A DNA stretch of 64,000 nt from GCA-003244245 sp050699875 (GTDB lineage Bacteria > Actinomycetota > Actinomycetes > Mycobacteriales > Pseudonocardiaceae), in assembly GCA_050699875.1 (NCBI GenBank), contig JBOHFX010000107.1:1-64000 (forward strand), read 5' to 3'. A program made the translations under genes and the position numbers. Shown here in pieces: positions 35,310 through 44,947 of the stretch (the stretch's first letter is position 1; every line of letters starts with the position of its first letter). Below the pieces are notes generated by a model that saw only the letters and a program-made list of their open reading frames with translations, had not been told where the DNA came from and made no database searches.

Positions 35310-36638
35310 TCAGGCTCCGCGTCGGAGTGATTGGTGATCGTCAGCGGGGTGAGTGAGACCAGGCCAGTCGTCGTTCAGATCGGGAACTCGGACCTCGATG
35401 AAGTCGGTGTAGTCGGGCAGGGAGGGATTGCGCCCGCCGACAGAACCGAAGTTGTTGTCGTTGACGATCGCCAGGACGTTGTTGCGCAGCGGTAGCACCG
35501 CTTCGGTGGTGACGTAGGGGAACGTGAACCGCTCGCCCAGCCCGATGTCGCCGGGGCGGGCGCCGACCAGGGAGATCCTTCTGGGATCGGCGATGTCGAG
35601 CAGGTCCACCACTTCCCGCTTGCTCAACAAGCCTGATCGATCGCTGTCATCGAGCTCGACGACGAAGATCTTCTCGAACAGGGCCGCGGCGCCCTGCCGG
35701 AAGTCCCGTTCGATGACGACGTAGCGGTCGTCGCCGATCGCCGTCAGGTCGGCGATGACATGCTGGTCCTGGCCGGGCGGCGTGGTCGGGATGGCCGGAT
35801 CCGCCGGATAGACGAAGGTCTTGCCGGTGTAGACCTTCCGGCGCAGGTCGAACTGGAAGACCAGGCGCCGCGTCTTATCCGGCTCGGTGGTCAGCGCACG
35901 CTCCAGCGCGGGGTACAGGAACCGGCCGTCGGTGGAGATCGCCATGCTCTCGAATCCCGAGCTACCTGGCAGGTTCACCGGTTGGCCGGCGGGCGAGAGC
36001 ATGTTTTCCGGCGCGCGTACGCCGGGCGTGGGGATCGGGGCCTCCAGCACCTTGCCGGTGCGGTCGGTGTGCAGCAGGTAGGGCCCGAACTCATCGCCGA
36101 ACCAGAAGGTCCCCTCGCGGTCGATGCGCACCGACTCGGGGTCGAAGTCCCAGCCGGTGAGTAGCCGTTCGGGGCTGGCTTGGCGGTAGATCGGGAACGG
36201 GATCCTGCGGTCCGGGTCGCGGAGCTGGAACGACTCGAGTACCTCGACCTTGCCAGGCTCGGTGGAGGACCCCGAACGCAGATGCTCGACGCGCACCCGA
36301 TCCACCCTCAGGATGAAGTCGCACGAGTTGTTCTTGGCGCCGTACCCGTTGTCCGGCAGTGCCCACTGAGAGCGGCGGGGCCCCTCGATCAGCGCCGAGT
36401 AGCCACCGCGGGGTTGCGGCTGCGGCACGGGGGTGACGCTTGCCGGCGGTGAGGTGGGGCAGTTGACGTTGGTTCCGGGCGGTGCCGCCTCGGTCGGCAG
36501 GATTGCCCGGCCGATCAGCGTCGGCCGCGCGGGCCGGTCGTCGTCGGCGGCGGCTGAGCCGGCCAGGCCGACCACGGCCAGGCCGAACACGGCCAGACCT
36601 GCCGCAGCGATCGCGAACGGGATCCGGTGTCGTGCCAT
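35310..36638 (-). CDS. Secreted esterase-like protein of the phytase-like family
   Basis: 442 aa from ATG 36638 (MARHRIPFAIAAAGLAVFGL), after ggaggtcgtg. The signal peptide probably ends at GSAAA. The mature protein has the Phytase-like/esterase-like beta-propeller pattern: GWDFDPESVRIDREGTFWFG DEFGPYLL, SSGFESMAISTDGRFLYPAL E, and AVLPLRNNVLAIVNDNNFGS. Such proteins are secreted and often listed as esterase-like; the true substrate is uncertain. Single gene, convergent with the zinc-finger gene (14-bp gap). Confidence 0.85.
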   Translation of the reverse strand: MARHRIPFAIAAAGLAVFGLAVVGLAGSAAADDDRPARPTLIGRAILPTEAAPPGTNVNCPTSPPASVTPVPQPQPRGGYSALIEGPRRSQWALPDNGYGAKNNSCDFILRVDRVRVEHLRSGSSTEPGKVEVLESFQLRDPDRRIPFPIYRQASPERLLTGWDFDPESVRIDREGTFWFGDEFGPYLLHTDRTGKVLEAPIPTPGVRAPENMLSPAGQPVNLPGSSGFESMAISTDGRFLYPALERALTTEPDKTRRLVFQFDLRRKVYTGKTFVYPADPAIPTTPPGQDQHVIADLTAIGDDRYVVIERDFRQGAAALFEKIFVVELDDSDRSGLLSKREVVDLLDIADPRRISLVGARPGDIGLGERFTFPYVTTEAVLPLRNNVLAIVNDNNFGSVGGRNPSLPDYTDFIEVRVPDLNDDWPGLTHPADDHQSLRRGA

Positions 36639-36918
36639 CACGACCTCCTCCAGCGGTGCCGGCGAGGATGCCAAGCAGGGCTGAGCGGACCAGACGTCGG
36701 CAACATCCCGGTCGAGGGAAATCGACGCTGCACTGAACGAGGGACGTCTTGTGCTGAAAACCGGTTCGCCCGCGCTGCCCAGCCGGGCGAACCACTTGCG
36801 GTGCAGGCGCTCTGGCGCTCGCGCTCGGTCAGTCAGACCAGCCGGTCCGATGGTTGCGGAATGCGTGTTGCTCGACCGGTGTTGCCCATGGCACGGACGA
36901 CATCATGCGGAGGTGGCA

Positions 36919-37287
36919 ATGGCGACGGTTGAACTGACGAAGGACAACTTTTCCGAGGTCGTGGGCAGCGCCGAATTGGTGCTGGTCGATTTCTGGGCGT
37001 CATGGTGTGGACCATGTCGCAGCTTCGGGCCCGTTTTCGATGAGGCCTCCGAGCGTCACCCTGACGCGGTGTTCGGCACCGTCGACACCGAGGCGCAGCG
37101 CGAGCTCGCCGCCGCATTCCGCGTGATGTCCATCCCCACCTTGGTGGTGCTGAGGGAAGGGCTCGTGCTCTACGCCAAGCCGGGCGCCCTGCCGCCGGAG
37201 ATCCTGGACGACCTCGTGGGTCGAGCCCGTGCACTGGACATGGACCAAGTCCGCCGCAACCGCGCCGCTCGGCAGCAGACCGCCTGA
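36919..37287 (+). CDS. Thioredoxin
   Basis: 122 aa from ATG 36919 with gcggaggtggca upstream; the frame is open to 36751 but the extension is unrelated. The active site is VDFWASWCGPCRSFGPVFDE and the cis-Pro is in VMSIPTLVVLREG. The C-terminus has an extra 15-residue basic tail. No signal peptide, so a cytoplasmic dithiol reductant. It lies 133 bp before ctaD. Confidence 0.92.
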   Translation: MATVELTKDNFSEVVGSAELVLVDFWASWCGPCRSFGPVFDEASERHPDAVFGTVDTEAQRELAAAFRVMSIPTLVVLREGLVLYAKPGALPPEILDDLVGRARALDMDQVRRNRAARQQTA

Positions 37288-37420
37288 CCTCTCCCTCGAT
37301 CCGGGGGCCGAACCGACAGCCGGCGCTGGCGCAGCTACTATCTGGTCGGGAGCACGATCACTACGGTTGCCTTGGGTCGGTACCGTGCGCGGTGATTCGT
37401 GGACTACCAGGAGGCAACCT

Positions 37421-39172
37421 GTGACGGCCGTTGCGCCCCCGCCGATCGCCACACGTCCGCACCCGGTGCGCCGCACGGTCAAGGGATCGGCCCTACTGGG
37501 GCTGCTCCAGACCACCGATCACAAGGTGATCGGCATGTTGTACCTCGTCGCCTCGATGGCCTTCTTCTTCATCGGTGGCAGCATGGCAATGCTGATCCGT
37601 GGCGAGCTGGCCCAGCCGGGCCTGCAGTTCCTGTCCAACGAGCAGTACAACCAGCTGTTCACCATGCACGGCACGATCATGCTGTTGTTGTACGCCACGC
37701 CGATCCTGTTCGCTTTCGCCAATTTGGTGTTGCCGCTGCAGATCGGTTCACCGGACGTCGCCTTTCCTCGGCTCAACGCGTTCTCCTTCTGGCTGTTCCT
37801 CTTCGGCGGCATCATGGTGTTATCCGGATTTCTCACTCCGGGTGGCGCTGCTGACTTCGGCTGGTTCGCCTATACCCCGCTGTCCGACGCCATCCACTCC
37901 CCGGGTGTGGGCGCGGACCTGTGGATCATGGGTCTGGTGGTCGCCGGCCTGGGCACCATCCTGGGCGGGGTCAACATGGTCACCACGGTCGTGTGCCTGC
38001 GAGCGCCCGGGATGACGATGTTCCGGATGCCGATTTTCACCTGGAACATCCTGGTCACGTCGCTGCTCGTGCTCCTGGCGTTCCCGATCCTGACCGCGGC
38101 GCTACTGGGGTTGGAGGCCGATCGGTTGCTCGGGGCGCATGTGTTCGACCCGGCCAACGGCGGCGCGATCCTGTGGCAGCACCTGTTCTGGTTCTTCGGC
38201 CACCCCGAGGTGTACATCGTCGCGCTGCCCTTCTTCGGCATCGTGTCGGAGATTTTCCCGGTATTTAGCCGCAAACCGTTGTTCGGGTACAAGACTCTGA
38301 TCTTCGCCACGTTGTCGATCGGTGCGCTGTCGGTCGTGGTCTGGGCCCACCACATGTACGCCACGGGTGCTGTGCTGCTGCCGTTCTTTGCGTTTACCAC
38401 TTTCCTCATCGCGGTGCCCACCGGTATCAAGTTCTTTAACTGGATCGGCACCATGTGGCGAGGACAACTCACGTTCGAGACTCCTATGCTGTTCTCGATC
38501 GGATTCCTCGTCACCTTCCTGCTCGGTGGGCTGACCGGGGTGTTGTTGGCCGCCCCGGCGATCGACTTCCACGTCGCCGACACCTACTTCGTGGTGGCAC
38601 ATTTCCACTACGTGCTCTACGGCACGATCGTCTTTGCCACGTTCGCCGGGATCTACTTCTGGTTCCCGAAGATGACCGGCCGGATGCTCGACGAGCCGCT
38701 GGGCAAGTTCCACTTCTGGGCCACGTTCATCGGCTTCCATCTGACGTTCCTGGTGCAGCACTGGGTAGGCAATGAGGGCATGCCTCGCCGCTACGCCGAC
38801 TACCTGGCCAGCGACGGGTTCACCACGCTGAACATGGTCTCCTCGATCGGCGCGTTCGTGCTGGGCGCCTCTACGCTGCCGTTTTTGTGGAACGTGTTCC
38901 GCAGCTACCGCTACGGCGAGGTCGTGACCGTTGACGATCCGTGGGGCTTCGGCAACTCCTTGGAGTGGGCGACCAGCTGCCCGCCGCCGCGCCACAACTT
39001 CACCGAACTGCCCCGCATCCGCTCCGAGCGACCGGCATTCGAACTTCATTACCCACACATGTCAGAGCGCATGCGAACCGAGGCGGAGGTAGGCGGCGGG
39101 CACCCGGCGCCCAGCGAGCAAGCGGCAAAGGCCGTGCAGCAAGAAGAGATCGACGACCCCCGCGAGAAGTGA
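37421..39172 (+). CDS. ctaD: Cytochrome c oxidase subunit I (aa3 type)
   Basis: 583 aa from GTG 37421, preceded by caggagg. Twelve membrane helices. Metal ligands are visible: heme a His in FTMHGTIMLLL, CuB His and crosslinked Tyr in WFFGHPEVYIVALP, two CuB His in VVWAHHMYATG, and heme a3/heme a His in VVAHFHYVLYG. It is the terminal oxidase core that reduces O2 and pumps protons in the bc1-aa3 supercomplex. It overlaps serB by GTGA, the same ctaD-serB order as in mycobacteria. Confidence 0.97.
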   Translation: MTAVAPPPIATRPHPVRRTVKGSALLGLLQTTDHKVIGMLYLVASMAFFFIGGSMAMLIRGELAQPGLQFLSNEQYNQLFTMHGTIMLLLYATPILFAFANLVLPLQIGSPDVAFPRLNAFSFWLFLFGGIMVLSGFLTPGGAADFGWFAYTPLSDAIHSPGVGADLWIMGLVVAGLGTILGGVNMVTTVVCLRAPGMTMFRMPIFTWNILVTSLLVLLAFPILTAALLGLEADRLLGAHVFDPANGGAILWQHLFWFFGHPEVYIVALPFFGIVSEIFPVFSRKPLFGYKTLIFATLSIGALSVVVWAHHMYATGAVLLPFFAFTTFLIAVPTGIKFFNWIGTMWRGQLTFETPMLFSIGFLVTFLLGGLTGVLLAAPAIDFHVADTYFVVAHFHYVLYGTIVFATFAGIYFWFPKMTGRMLDEPLGKFHFWATFIGFHLTFLVQHWVGNEGMPRRYADYLASDGFTTLNMVSSIGAFVLGASTLPFLWNVFRSYRYGEVVTVDDPWGFGNSLEWATSCPPPRHNFTELPRIRSERPAFELHYPHMSERMRTEAEVGGGHPAPSEQAAKAVQQEEIDDPREK

Positions 39173-40404
39173 CCGGCAACCCACGCACCACCCTGCTGGT
39201 GACGGTCACCGGGCGGGACAAGCCAGGGGTCGTGTCGGTGATCTTCTCAGCGCTCACCAGGCATGGGGTCGACATCCTCGACGTCGAGCAGGTCGTGATC
39301 CGGGGCCGGATCATTCTCGGCGTCCTGGTGGCTACCACGGCTGATCCTGAGGGCTTGCAGGAGGCCGCCGAGCAGGCCATGGCCAGCATCGGGATGCAGG
39401 TGGAGGTGGAGGTCGGTGCAGACGCGGTAGGCGCGAGCGTCCGCGGGTCCACCCATGTCGTGCTGGTGCTGGGCCGGCCGGTGACGGCACGCGCCTTCAC
39501 CGAGACGACCCGCGCGTTGGCCGCATTGGACATCAACATCGACGGCATCCGGCGAATCGCGGACTACCCGGTCACCGGCCTCGAGCTGCTCGTGTCGGTG
39601 CCCAGCAACGGGGCCGGCGAGGCCGCTGATGCTCTGCTGCGTTCCACGTTGGTCAGGATCGCGGCACAGGGCGAGGTCGACCTCGCTGTCGAACGGGTGG
39701 GCATCGCGCGCCGGGCCAAGCGTCTGGTGGTCTTTGACGTCGACTCGACTCTGGTGCAGGGCGAGGTGATCGAGATACTCGCCGAACACGCCGGGTGCGG
39801 GGCTGAGGTGCGCTCGGTCACCGAGGCCGCGATGCGGGGTGAGCTGGACTTCACCGAGTCGCTGCGTGGCCGGGTGGCGCTGCTGGCGGGCCTGCCGGCC
39901 GGCGTGCTCACCGAAGTGACCAACTCCTTGGAGCTCACGCCCGGGGCTCGTACGACCGTCCGGACCCTCAAGCGGTTGGGGTATCGCTGCGGAGTCGTCT
40001 CAGGTGGCTTCACCCAAATCGTGCGACCGATCGCTGAAGATCTTAACTTGGACTTCTGCACCGCCAACGAGCTCGAGATCCGCGACGGGAAGCTCACCGG
40101 CCAGGTGATCGGCCCGGTGGTGGACCGACCCGGGAAGGCTGACGCACTGCGCAAGGCCGCCGAACACTTCGGGATCCCACTGGCCCAGTGTGTCGCGGTG
40201 GGCGACGGCGCGAATGACATCGACATGCTCACCACTGCCGGACTGGGTGTCGCGTTCAACGCCAAACCGGCACTGCGGGAGGTCGCGGATACCGCGATCA
40301 CCCAACCGTTCCTGGACATTGTGCTGTTCGTACTGGGCGTGACCCGCGAGGAGGTCGAAGCCGCCGACGCAGCCGACGGGTTGCTGCGCAGGGTGCCACT
40401 GTGA
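39169..40404 (+). CDS. serB: Phosphoserine phosphatase with tandem ACT domains
   Basis: 411 aa from GTG 39169. Two ACT domains (about residues 1-170: LLVTVTGRDKPGVVSVIFSA, HVVLVLGRPVTARAF) precede a HAD domain. The catalytic motif is VVFDVDSTLVQGEVIE (DxDST), motif II SGGFTQI, Lys in RPGKADALR and motif IV GDGANDIDML. It hydrolyses phosphoserine in the last step of serine synthesis; ACT domains usually bind serine or another amino acid. It overlaps ctaD and the following PTH2 gene by 4 bp each. Confidence 0.97.
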   Translation: MTGNPRTTLLVTVTGRDKPGVVSVIFSALTRHGVDILDVEQVVIRGRIILGVLVATTADPEGLQEAAEQAMASIGMQVEVEVGADAVGASVRGSTHVVLVLGRPVTARAFTETTRALAALDINIDGIRRIADYPVTGLELLVSVPSNGAGEAADALLRSTLVRIAAQGEVDLAVERVGIARRAKRLVVFDVDSTLVQGEVIEILAEHAGCGAEVRSVTEAAMRGELDFTESLRGRVALLAGLPAGVLTEVTNSLELTPGARTTVRTLKRLGYRCGVVSGGFTQIVRPIAEDLNLDFCTANELEIRDGKLTGQVIGPVVDRPGKADALRKAAEHFGIPLAQCVAVGDGANDIDMLTTAGLGVAFNAKPALREVADTAITQPFLDIVLFVLGVTREEVEAADAADGLLRRVPL

Positions 40405-41180
40405 GCGTGCTGGCACCCCTGGCCGCGCGGTACGCGAGGTGGTTGAGCTTGCCGGCAGCAGCGACCGCCGACATCACCAACGAGGACCCGGAGTCGGTGC
40501 GCGCGATGCCGCTGGTGCTGCGCATCGAGCGGGACGCGGCGCCGCCGCGCAGCGCGCTGCTGGAGGCGGCAGCGTCAGCTGCGGTGGTGGTATGCCTTGA
40601 CGAGCGTTCGCAGCCCGGCGGTCCGTGGTATCCCGAGGTTGCGCCCTGGGTGGCGGGCCGGATCCGCAAGGTCGCCCGGCGCGCTCGCGGCGCGCACTGG
40701 ACCGCGGTGACCGAGCTGCCGGGCAGCACCGTCGAGCGCCGGGGCGCGCAGGTGCGGGCGTTGCTGCCGTGGTTGGTCGACGAGACCCCGAAAGCCGTGA
40801 CCCGGCTGCAGGTCGGTGGCACCGACGTGCCTGCCGACGACGCCGGCCCGGCACCGGAAGGGATCCCCGTGCTCTGGCTCGCACCGGAGCCGATGATGAC
40901 CGTGGGCAAGGCCGCCGCCCAGGTCGGGCACGCCACCATGCTGCTGGCGGCGCTGCTGACCGGCGACGGCCGAGCAGCAGAGCTGGACAGGTGGGCGGCC
41001 GACGGCTACCGCTGCGCCGTGCGCATCGCCTCGGTGCAGCGGTGGGCCGCGCTGGCTCCTAGCGACCGGCCAGATCGGGCCTGGCGGGAGCGCGGCGTAC
41101 TCGCCGTCCGCGATGCCGGCTTCACCGAAGTGGCGCCCGGCACCGTCACCGTAGCGGCGCAGTGGCCTGCTCGGTCGTGA
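40401..41180 (+). CDS. PTH2-family peptidyl-tRNA hydrolase-like protein
   Basis: 259 aa. The C-terminal half contains PEPMMTVGKAAAQVGHATML, close to the K…AxQ.aHA signature of archaeal-type peptidyl-tRNA hydrolases, and ends FTEVAPGTVTVAAQWP. The N-terminal 110 residues are an extra domain (SVLAPLAARYARWL, VLRIERDAAPPRSALLEAAA, VVVCLDERSQPGGPWYP) common in actinobacterial members. Probable role in recycling peptidyl-tRNA; the reaction is inferred from the family. GTG start, ATGA-like overlap with serB; its 3' end overlaps the convergent helicase gene by 35 bp. Confidence 0.82.
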   Translation: MSVLAPLAARYARWLSLPAAATADITNEDPESVRAMPLVLRIERDAAPPRSALLEAAASAAVVVCLDERSQPGGPWYPEVAPWVAGRIRKVARRARGAHWTAVTELPGSTVERRGAQVRALLPWLVDETPKAVTRLQVGGTDVPADDAGPAPEGIPVLWLAPEPMMTVGKAAAQVGHATMLLAALLTGDGRAAELDRWAADGYRCAVRIASVQRWAALAPSDRPDRAWRERGVLAVRDAGFTEVAPGTVTVAAQWPARS

Positions 41181-43221
41181 CGAGGCGGGCGAGGGCCGCG
41201 TGCACCACGGCCGGATCGGTGGTGGGCCAGAACGGCGGGAGGGATGCGCGCAGGAAAGTGCTGTAGCGGGCAGTAGCCAGCCTCGGGTCCAGGATCGCCA
41301 CCACGCCCCGGTCTTCGGTCGAACGCAGCAGCCGACCGGCGCCCTGAGCAAGCAGCAGCGCGGCGTGCGTTGCCGCCACCGCGAGGAACCCGTTGCCGCC
41401 ACGGGCGGCCACCGCGCGCTGCCGCGCCGAACTGAGCGGGTCGTCGGGCCGCGGAAACGGGATGCGGTCGACCACCACCAGCGACAGTGACCGGCCCGGC
41501 ACGTCAACGCCTTGCCACAGCGACAACGTACCGAAAAGGCAAGTCGATTCGTCCTGCGCGAACTGTTGCACCAGCAGGCCGGTCGCATCGTCGCCCTGGC
41601 ACAGAATGCGAACATCCAGCCGCGACCGCAGCGCCTCGGAGGCTTGCTTGGCGGCCCGCATCGAGGAGAACAGGCCGAGAGTGCGCCCGCCCGCCGCGGT
41701 GACCAGCGTGGTGAGCTCGTCGAGGTAGGCAGGCAGCAGCCCATCACGACCAGGCGGCGGCAGGTGCGCGGCGGTGTACAGAATCCCGGCTCGGCGGTGC
41801 ACGAACGGCGAGCCTGCATCCAGACCGGTCCACGCCGGGCCGCCGTCGTCGTCGGCCGGTGGCGGCCGTTCGGTGGCAGTTCCGGCGGCTGGTGCTGGGT
41901 CCGGTACCCCGGATGGACGCTGGCGGGGCAGGCCCCACTGCGCGGCGAGCGCGTCGAACGTCCCGCCCAAGGTGAGGGTGGCGGAGGTGAGCACCACCGT
42001 TTGCTGCTCGAACAGCCGCTGCCGCAACAGCTCGGCGACGCGCAGTGGGGCGACCCTCAGCACCCGCCCGCGTACCGTCTCCTCCGCCAGCCAGACGACG
42101 TCGCGCCGCTCGGCCTCACTGTCGGGGCAAGCGACGAGCACCCGGGCGGCAGCCGAGTGCACCTGCTCCAGCGCGGCCAGCGCGAGCCGGCGACGGGCGG
42201 CGGCGTCTGGATCCTCCCGGCGCTCGGTCCCCAGCGCGGTGGTGCACCGGTGCGCCGCGTCGCGCACCACGGTGAGCCCGCCGGCCACCCCAGTGCTCAG
42301 GGTGTCCCAACGCTGCACCGCCGCGTTCCCGAGCAGCAGCGCCAGGCCGTCACCCGCGGCGGCCAACTCGTCGGCGATCTGCTCGTCGATCAGCCGGGCG
42401 CAGCGGCGGGCCGCGGTCTCGACCATGGCCGCGGTGAGCTCCTCGGTGGCCGCGCTGGTGACCCGGTCGACCAGATCGTGTGCCTCGTCGACGACCACGA
42501 CGTCGTGGTCGGGGAGCACCTGGCGGTCACCCATCGCGTCGATCGCCAGCAGCGCATGGTTGGTGACCACCACCTCGGCACGGCCGGCGCGAGCCCGGGC
42601 CTGCTCTGCGAAGCAGTCCATGCCCACCGGGCAGCGGGACAGGCCCAAGCACTCGCGGGCACTCACCGACACCTGCCGCCAGGCCCGGTCGGTCACGCCG
42701 GGCACCAGCTCGTCGCGATCCCCGGTGGTGGTGTGCGACGACCATTCATGCAGCCGGGCGATCTGGCGGCCGAGCATCGAGCTCGGCGAGGCCAGCGACG
42801 CAGCCTCGAACAAGTCCTCACCCTCGTCGGTCGGCCCGGTGTTCAACCGGTGCAGGCACAGGTAATTGCGCCGGCCCTTGAGGATCGCGAAGCTCGGGGC
42901 CTCTCCCAGCAGCGGCTCCAGCGCACCGGCCAGCCGTGGCAGGTCCCGGTCCACGAGCTGGCGCTGCAGCGCGATGGTCGCGGTGGAGATCACCACGGTG
43001 GTGCTGGCTGCGACGGCGTGCCGGATCGCCGGAATCAGATACGCCAGCGACTTGCCGGTGCCGGTGCCGGCCTGCACCGCGAGATGCTCGCCGGTGCGGA
43101 TCGCCCGATCCACCGCCTCGGCCATCAACACCTGACCCGACCGCTCGGCTCCTCCCAGGGCCTCCACCGCCGCAGCAAGCAGCGCGCCGACGTCCGGCAG
43201 GGTGGTGACGGGGTCGGGCAC
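41146..43221 (-). CDS. dinG: DinG/XPD-like ATP-dependent DNA helicase
   Basis: 691 aa from GTG 43221 (VPDPVTTLPDVGALLAAAVE); the frame is open to 43305. Walker A AVQAGTGTGKSLAYLIPAI, Fe-S cluster region with cysteines in SARECLGLSRCPVGMDCFAE (more Cys upstream in YLCLH), DEAH box VVVDEAHDLVDR, and C-terminal motifs LGLFSSMRAAKQASE, LWQGVDVPGRSLSLVVVDRI and AQGAGRLLRS. It unwinds DNA 5' to 3', including damaged or structured substrates. Same position next to pncB as Rv1329c-Rv1330c. Confidence 0.93.
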   Translation of the reverse strand: MPDPVTTLPDVGALLAAAVEALGGAERSGQVLMAEAVDRAIRTGEHLAVQAGTGTGKSLAYLIPAIRHAVAASTTVVISTATIALQRQLVDRDLPRLAGALEPLLGEAPSFAILKGRRNYLCLHRLNTGPTDEGEDLFEAASLASPSSMLGRQIARLHEWSSHTTTGDRDELVPGVTDRAWRQVSVSARECLGLSRCPVGMDCFAEQARARAGRAEVVVTNHALLAIDAMGDRQVLPDHDVVVVDEAHDLVDRVTSAATEELTAAMVETAARRCARLIDEQIADELAAAGDGLALLLGNAAVQRWDTLSTGVAGGLTVVRDAAHRCTTALGTERREDPDAAARRRLALAALEQVHSAAARVLVACPDSEAERRDVVWLAEETVRGRVLRVAPLRVAELLRQRLFEQQTVVLTSATLTLGGTFDALAAQWGLPRQRPSGVPDPAPAAGTATERPPPADDDGGPAWTGLDAGSPFVHRRAGILYTAAHLPPPGRDGLLPAYLDELTTLVTAAGGRTLGLFSSMRAAKQASEALRSRLDVRILCQGDDATGLLVQQFAQDESTCLFGTLSLWQGVDVPGRSLSLVVVDRIPFPRPDDPLSSARQRAVAARGGNGFLAVAATHAALLLAQGAGRLLRSTEDRGVVAILDPRLATARYSTFLRASLPPFWPTTDPAVVHAALARLVTTEQATAPLR

Positions 43222-43323
43222 AGCGGCAAACGCTACCGTCAGCGACGTGAGGCCGTTACGGACGTCGCCGACCTTCGATGCGACACACCGGTCAAGGCCG
43301 AGCAACCCTGATTCACATCGACG

Positions 43324-44607
43324 TCAGGCAAACACCGTGGGGATAGCCGGCTCTCCAGGAGATAGTCGCAGACCGTCGAGCGGCAGGCTGACCAGCGCGG
43401 CTCGGAGCCGCTCGCGTCCCTGTTCCAGCGTGGACGGCGGGCCAACCGGCTGGCCATCGCGCAGCATCGGCACCGGCAGCACCCGGTCGTGCTCCTCGAG
43501 CTTTGGTTGCTGACCACGCCGGAACACCACCTCTTCGATCGCGGTGCCGCAGGGTTTGTGCCGGCGCAACGCGCTCTTTGCCCAGCCCCGCGACACCTTG
43601 GACGCGCTTAGCTTGGCCACCGGATGTCCGTCCACCTCGACCAGCTTGTAGATCAGCCCCGCGGTCGGCACGCCCGAACCGGTCACCACCGAGGTACCCA
43701 CCCCGTAGGAGTCCACCGGATCGGCGCGCAGCGCCGCGATCGAGTATTCGTCCAGGTCCCCAGAGACCACGATCTGCACGTCCGGCGCACCCAGCCGATC
43801 GAGTTGCTCCCGAGCCTGCCGGGCCAGCACCCCGAGATCTCCCGAGTCGATCCGGATCGCGCGCAACCCCGGACCGGCGACTTCGATGGCGGTGGCGATG
43901 CCCCGGGTGATGTCGAAGGTGTCCACCAGCAGGGTGGTGTCGGTCCCCAGCGCTGCCACCTGCGCTGCGAAAGCGTCCGCCTCGCTATCATGCAGCAGGC
44001 TGAACGCGTGCGCCGCGGTGCCGGTGGTCGGGATGCCGTAGCGCTGCCCGGCCGCCAGGTTGGACGTCGCGCTGAAACCTCCGAGGTAGGCCGCACGGGC
44101 GGCGGCCACCGCCGCTTCCTCGTGGGTGCGCCGGCTACCCATCTCGACCAACGGCCGATCTCCCGTGGCGCTGGCCATCCTGGCCGCCGCCGAGGCCACC
44201 GCGCTGTCGTGGTTGAGCACCGACAGCACCAGCGTTTCCAGCATCACCGCCTCGGCGAAGCTGCCGGTCACCGTCAGCACCGGGGAGCCGGGGAAGTACA
44301 GCTCACCTTCGGGGTAGCCGTCGATGTCGCCGCTGAACCGGTAGCTGGCCAACCAGTCCAGGGTGCGTGGGTCCAGCATGCGGTGCAGGAACGCCAGCTG
44401 CTCTGGACCGAACCGGAACCTGGCCACCGCGTCGAGCAACCGGGGGACACCGGCGACGACCCCGTAGCGGTGGCTGCGCAGCCCGCGGACGAAGACCTCG
44501 AACGTGCAGCGCCGGGAGGCCGATCCGTCGGCCAGGGCACTGGCAAGCATGGTCAGCTCGTACTGGTCGGTCAGCAGTGCGGTGCTGGTGGGTGTAAGCA
44601 GGGGCAT
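43324..44607 (-). CDS. pncB: Nicotinate phosphoribosyltransferase
   Basis: 427 aa from ATG 44607 (MPLLTPTSTALLTDQYELTM); the upstream frame to 44709 is not typical. Conserved stretches are TDQYELTMLASALADG, FEVFVRGL, MGSRRTHEEAAVAAARAAYL, GTAAHAFSLLHDSE, LVDTFDITRG, IRIDSGDLG and YGVGTSVVTG. It converts nicotinate and PRPP to nicotinate mononucleotide in NAD salvage. Divergent from clpS with 40 bp between starts. Confidence 0.96.
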   Translation of the reverse strand: MPLLTPTSTALLTDQYELTMLASALADGSASRRCTFEVFVRGLRSHRYGVVAGVPRLLDAVARFRFGPEQLAFLHRMLDPRTLDWLASYRFSGDIDGYPEGELYFPGSPVLTVTGSFAEAVMLETLVLSVLNHDSAVASAAARMASATGDRPLVEMGSRRTHEEAAVAAARAAYLGGFSATSNLAAGQRYGIPTTGTAAHAFSLLHDSEADAFAAQVAALGTDTTLLVDTFDITRGIATAIEVAGPGLRAIRIDSGDLGVLARQAREQLDRLGAPDVQIVVSGDLDEYSIAALRADPVDSYGVGTSVVTGSGVPTAGLIYKLVEVDGHPVAKLSASKVSRGWAKSALRRHKPCGTAIEEVVFRRGQQPKLEEHDRVLPVPMLRDGQPVGPPSTLEQGRERLRAALVSLPLDGLRLSPGEPAIPTVFA

Positions 44608-44647
44608 CTCAAGAGCGTAGGACCGGTCGTGGTGGGAACATGGGGGT

Positions 44648-44947
44648 ATGACCACACCCGTCGAACTGGAGCAGACCCAGGTCGACCCGGCGGTGAACGA
44701 GGCTGGCACCGCGGACCGGCCTTGGCTGACGATCGTCTGGAACGACCCGGTGAACCTGATGTCCTACGTCACCTACGTGTTCCAGAAGCTCTTTGGATTC
44801 AGCCGCGATGAAGCCACCAAGTTGATGCTGGACGTACACCACAAGGGCCGGGCCGTAGTGACCAGCGGTTCCCGGGACAAGGTCGAGGTCGACGTCGCGA
44901 AGCTGCACGGCGCCGGGCTCTGGGCGACCATGCAGCGCGACGCGTGA
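44648..44947 (+). CDS. clpS: ATP-dependent Clp protease adaptor ClpS
   Basis: 99 aa. A flexible N-terminus precedes the core PWLTIVWNDPVNLMSYVTYV, with FQKLFGFSRDEATKLMLDVH HKG and a final VDVAKLHGAGLWATMQRD. The NDP-loop and the helix carrying MLDVHHKG form the N-degron binding site. It presents substrates with destabilising N-termini to ClpC/ClpA-type chaperones. Overlaps the DUF2017 gene by 4 bp. Confidence 0.95.
   Translation: MTTPVELEQTQVDPAVNEAGTADRPWLTIVWNDPVNLMSYVTYVFQKLFGFSRDEATKLMLDVHHKGRAVVTSGSRDKVEVDVAKLHGAGLWATMQRDA

Noticed and set aside
41512..43311. 599-codon open frame opposite the helicase gene
   Set aside because: Antisense to a clearly conserved dinG-like gene, low complexity, no domain.
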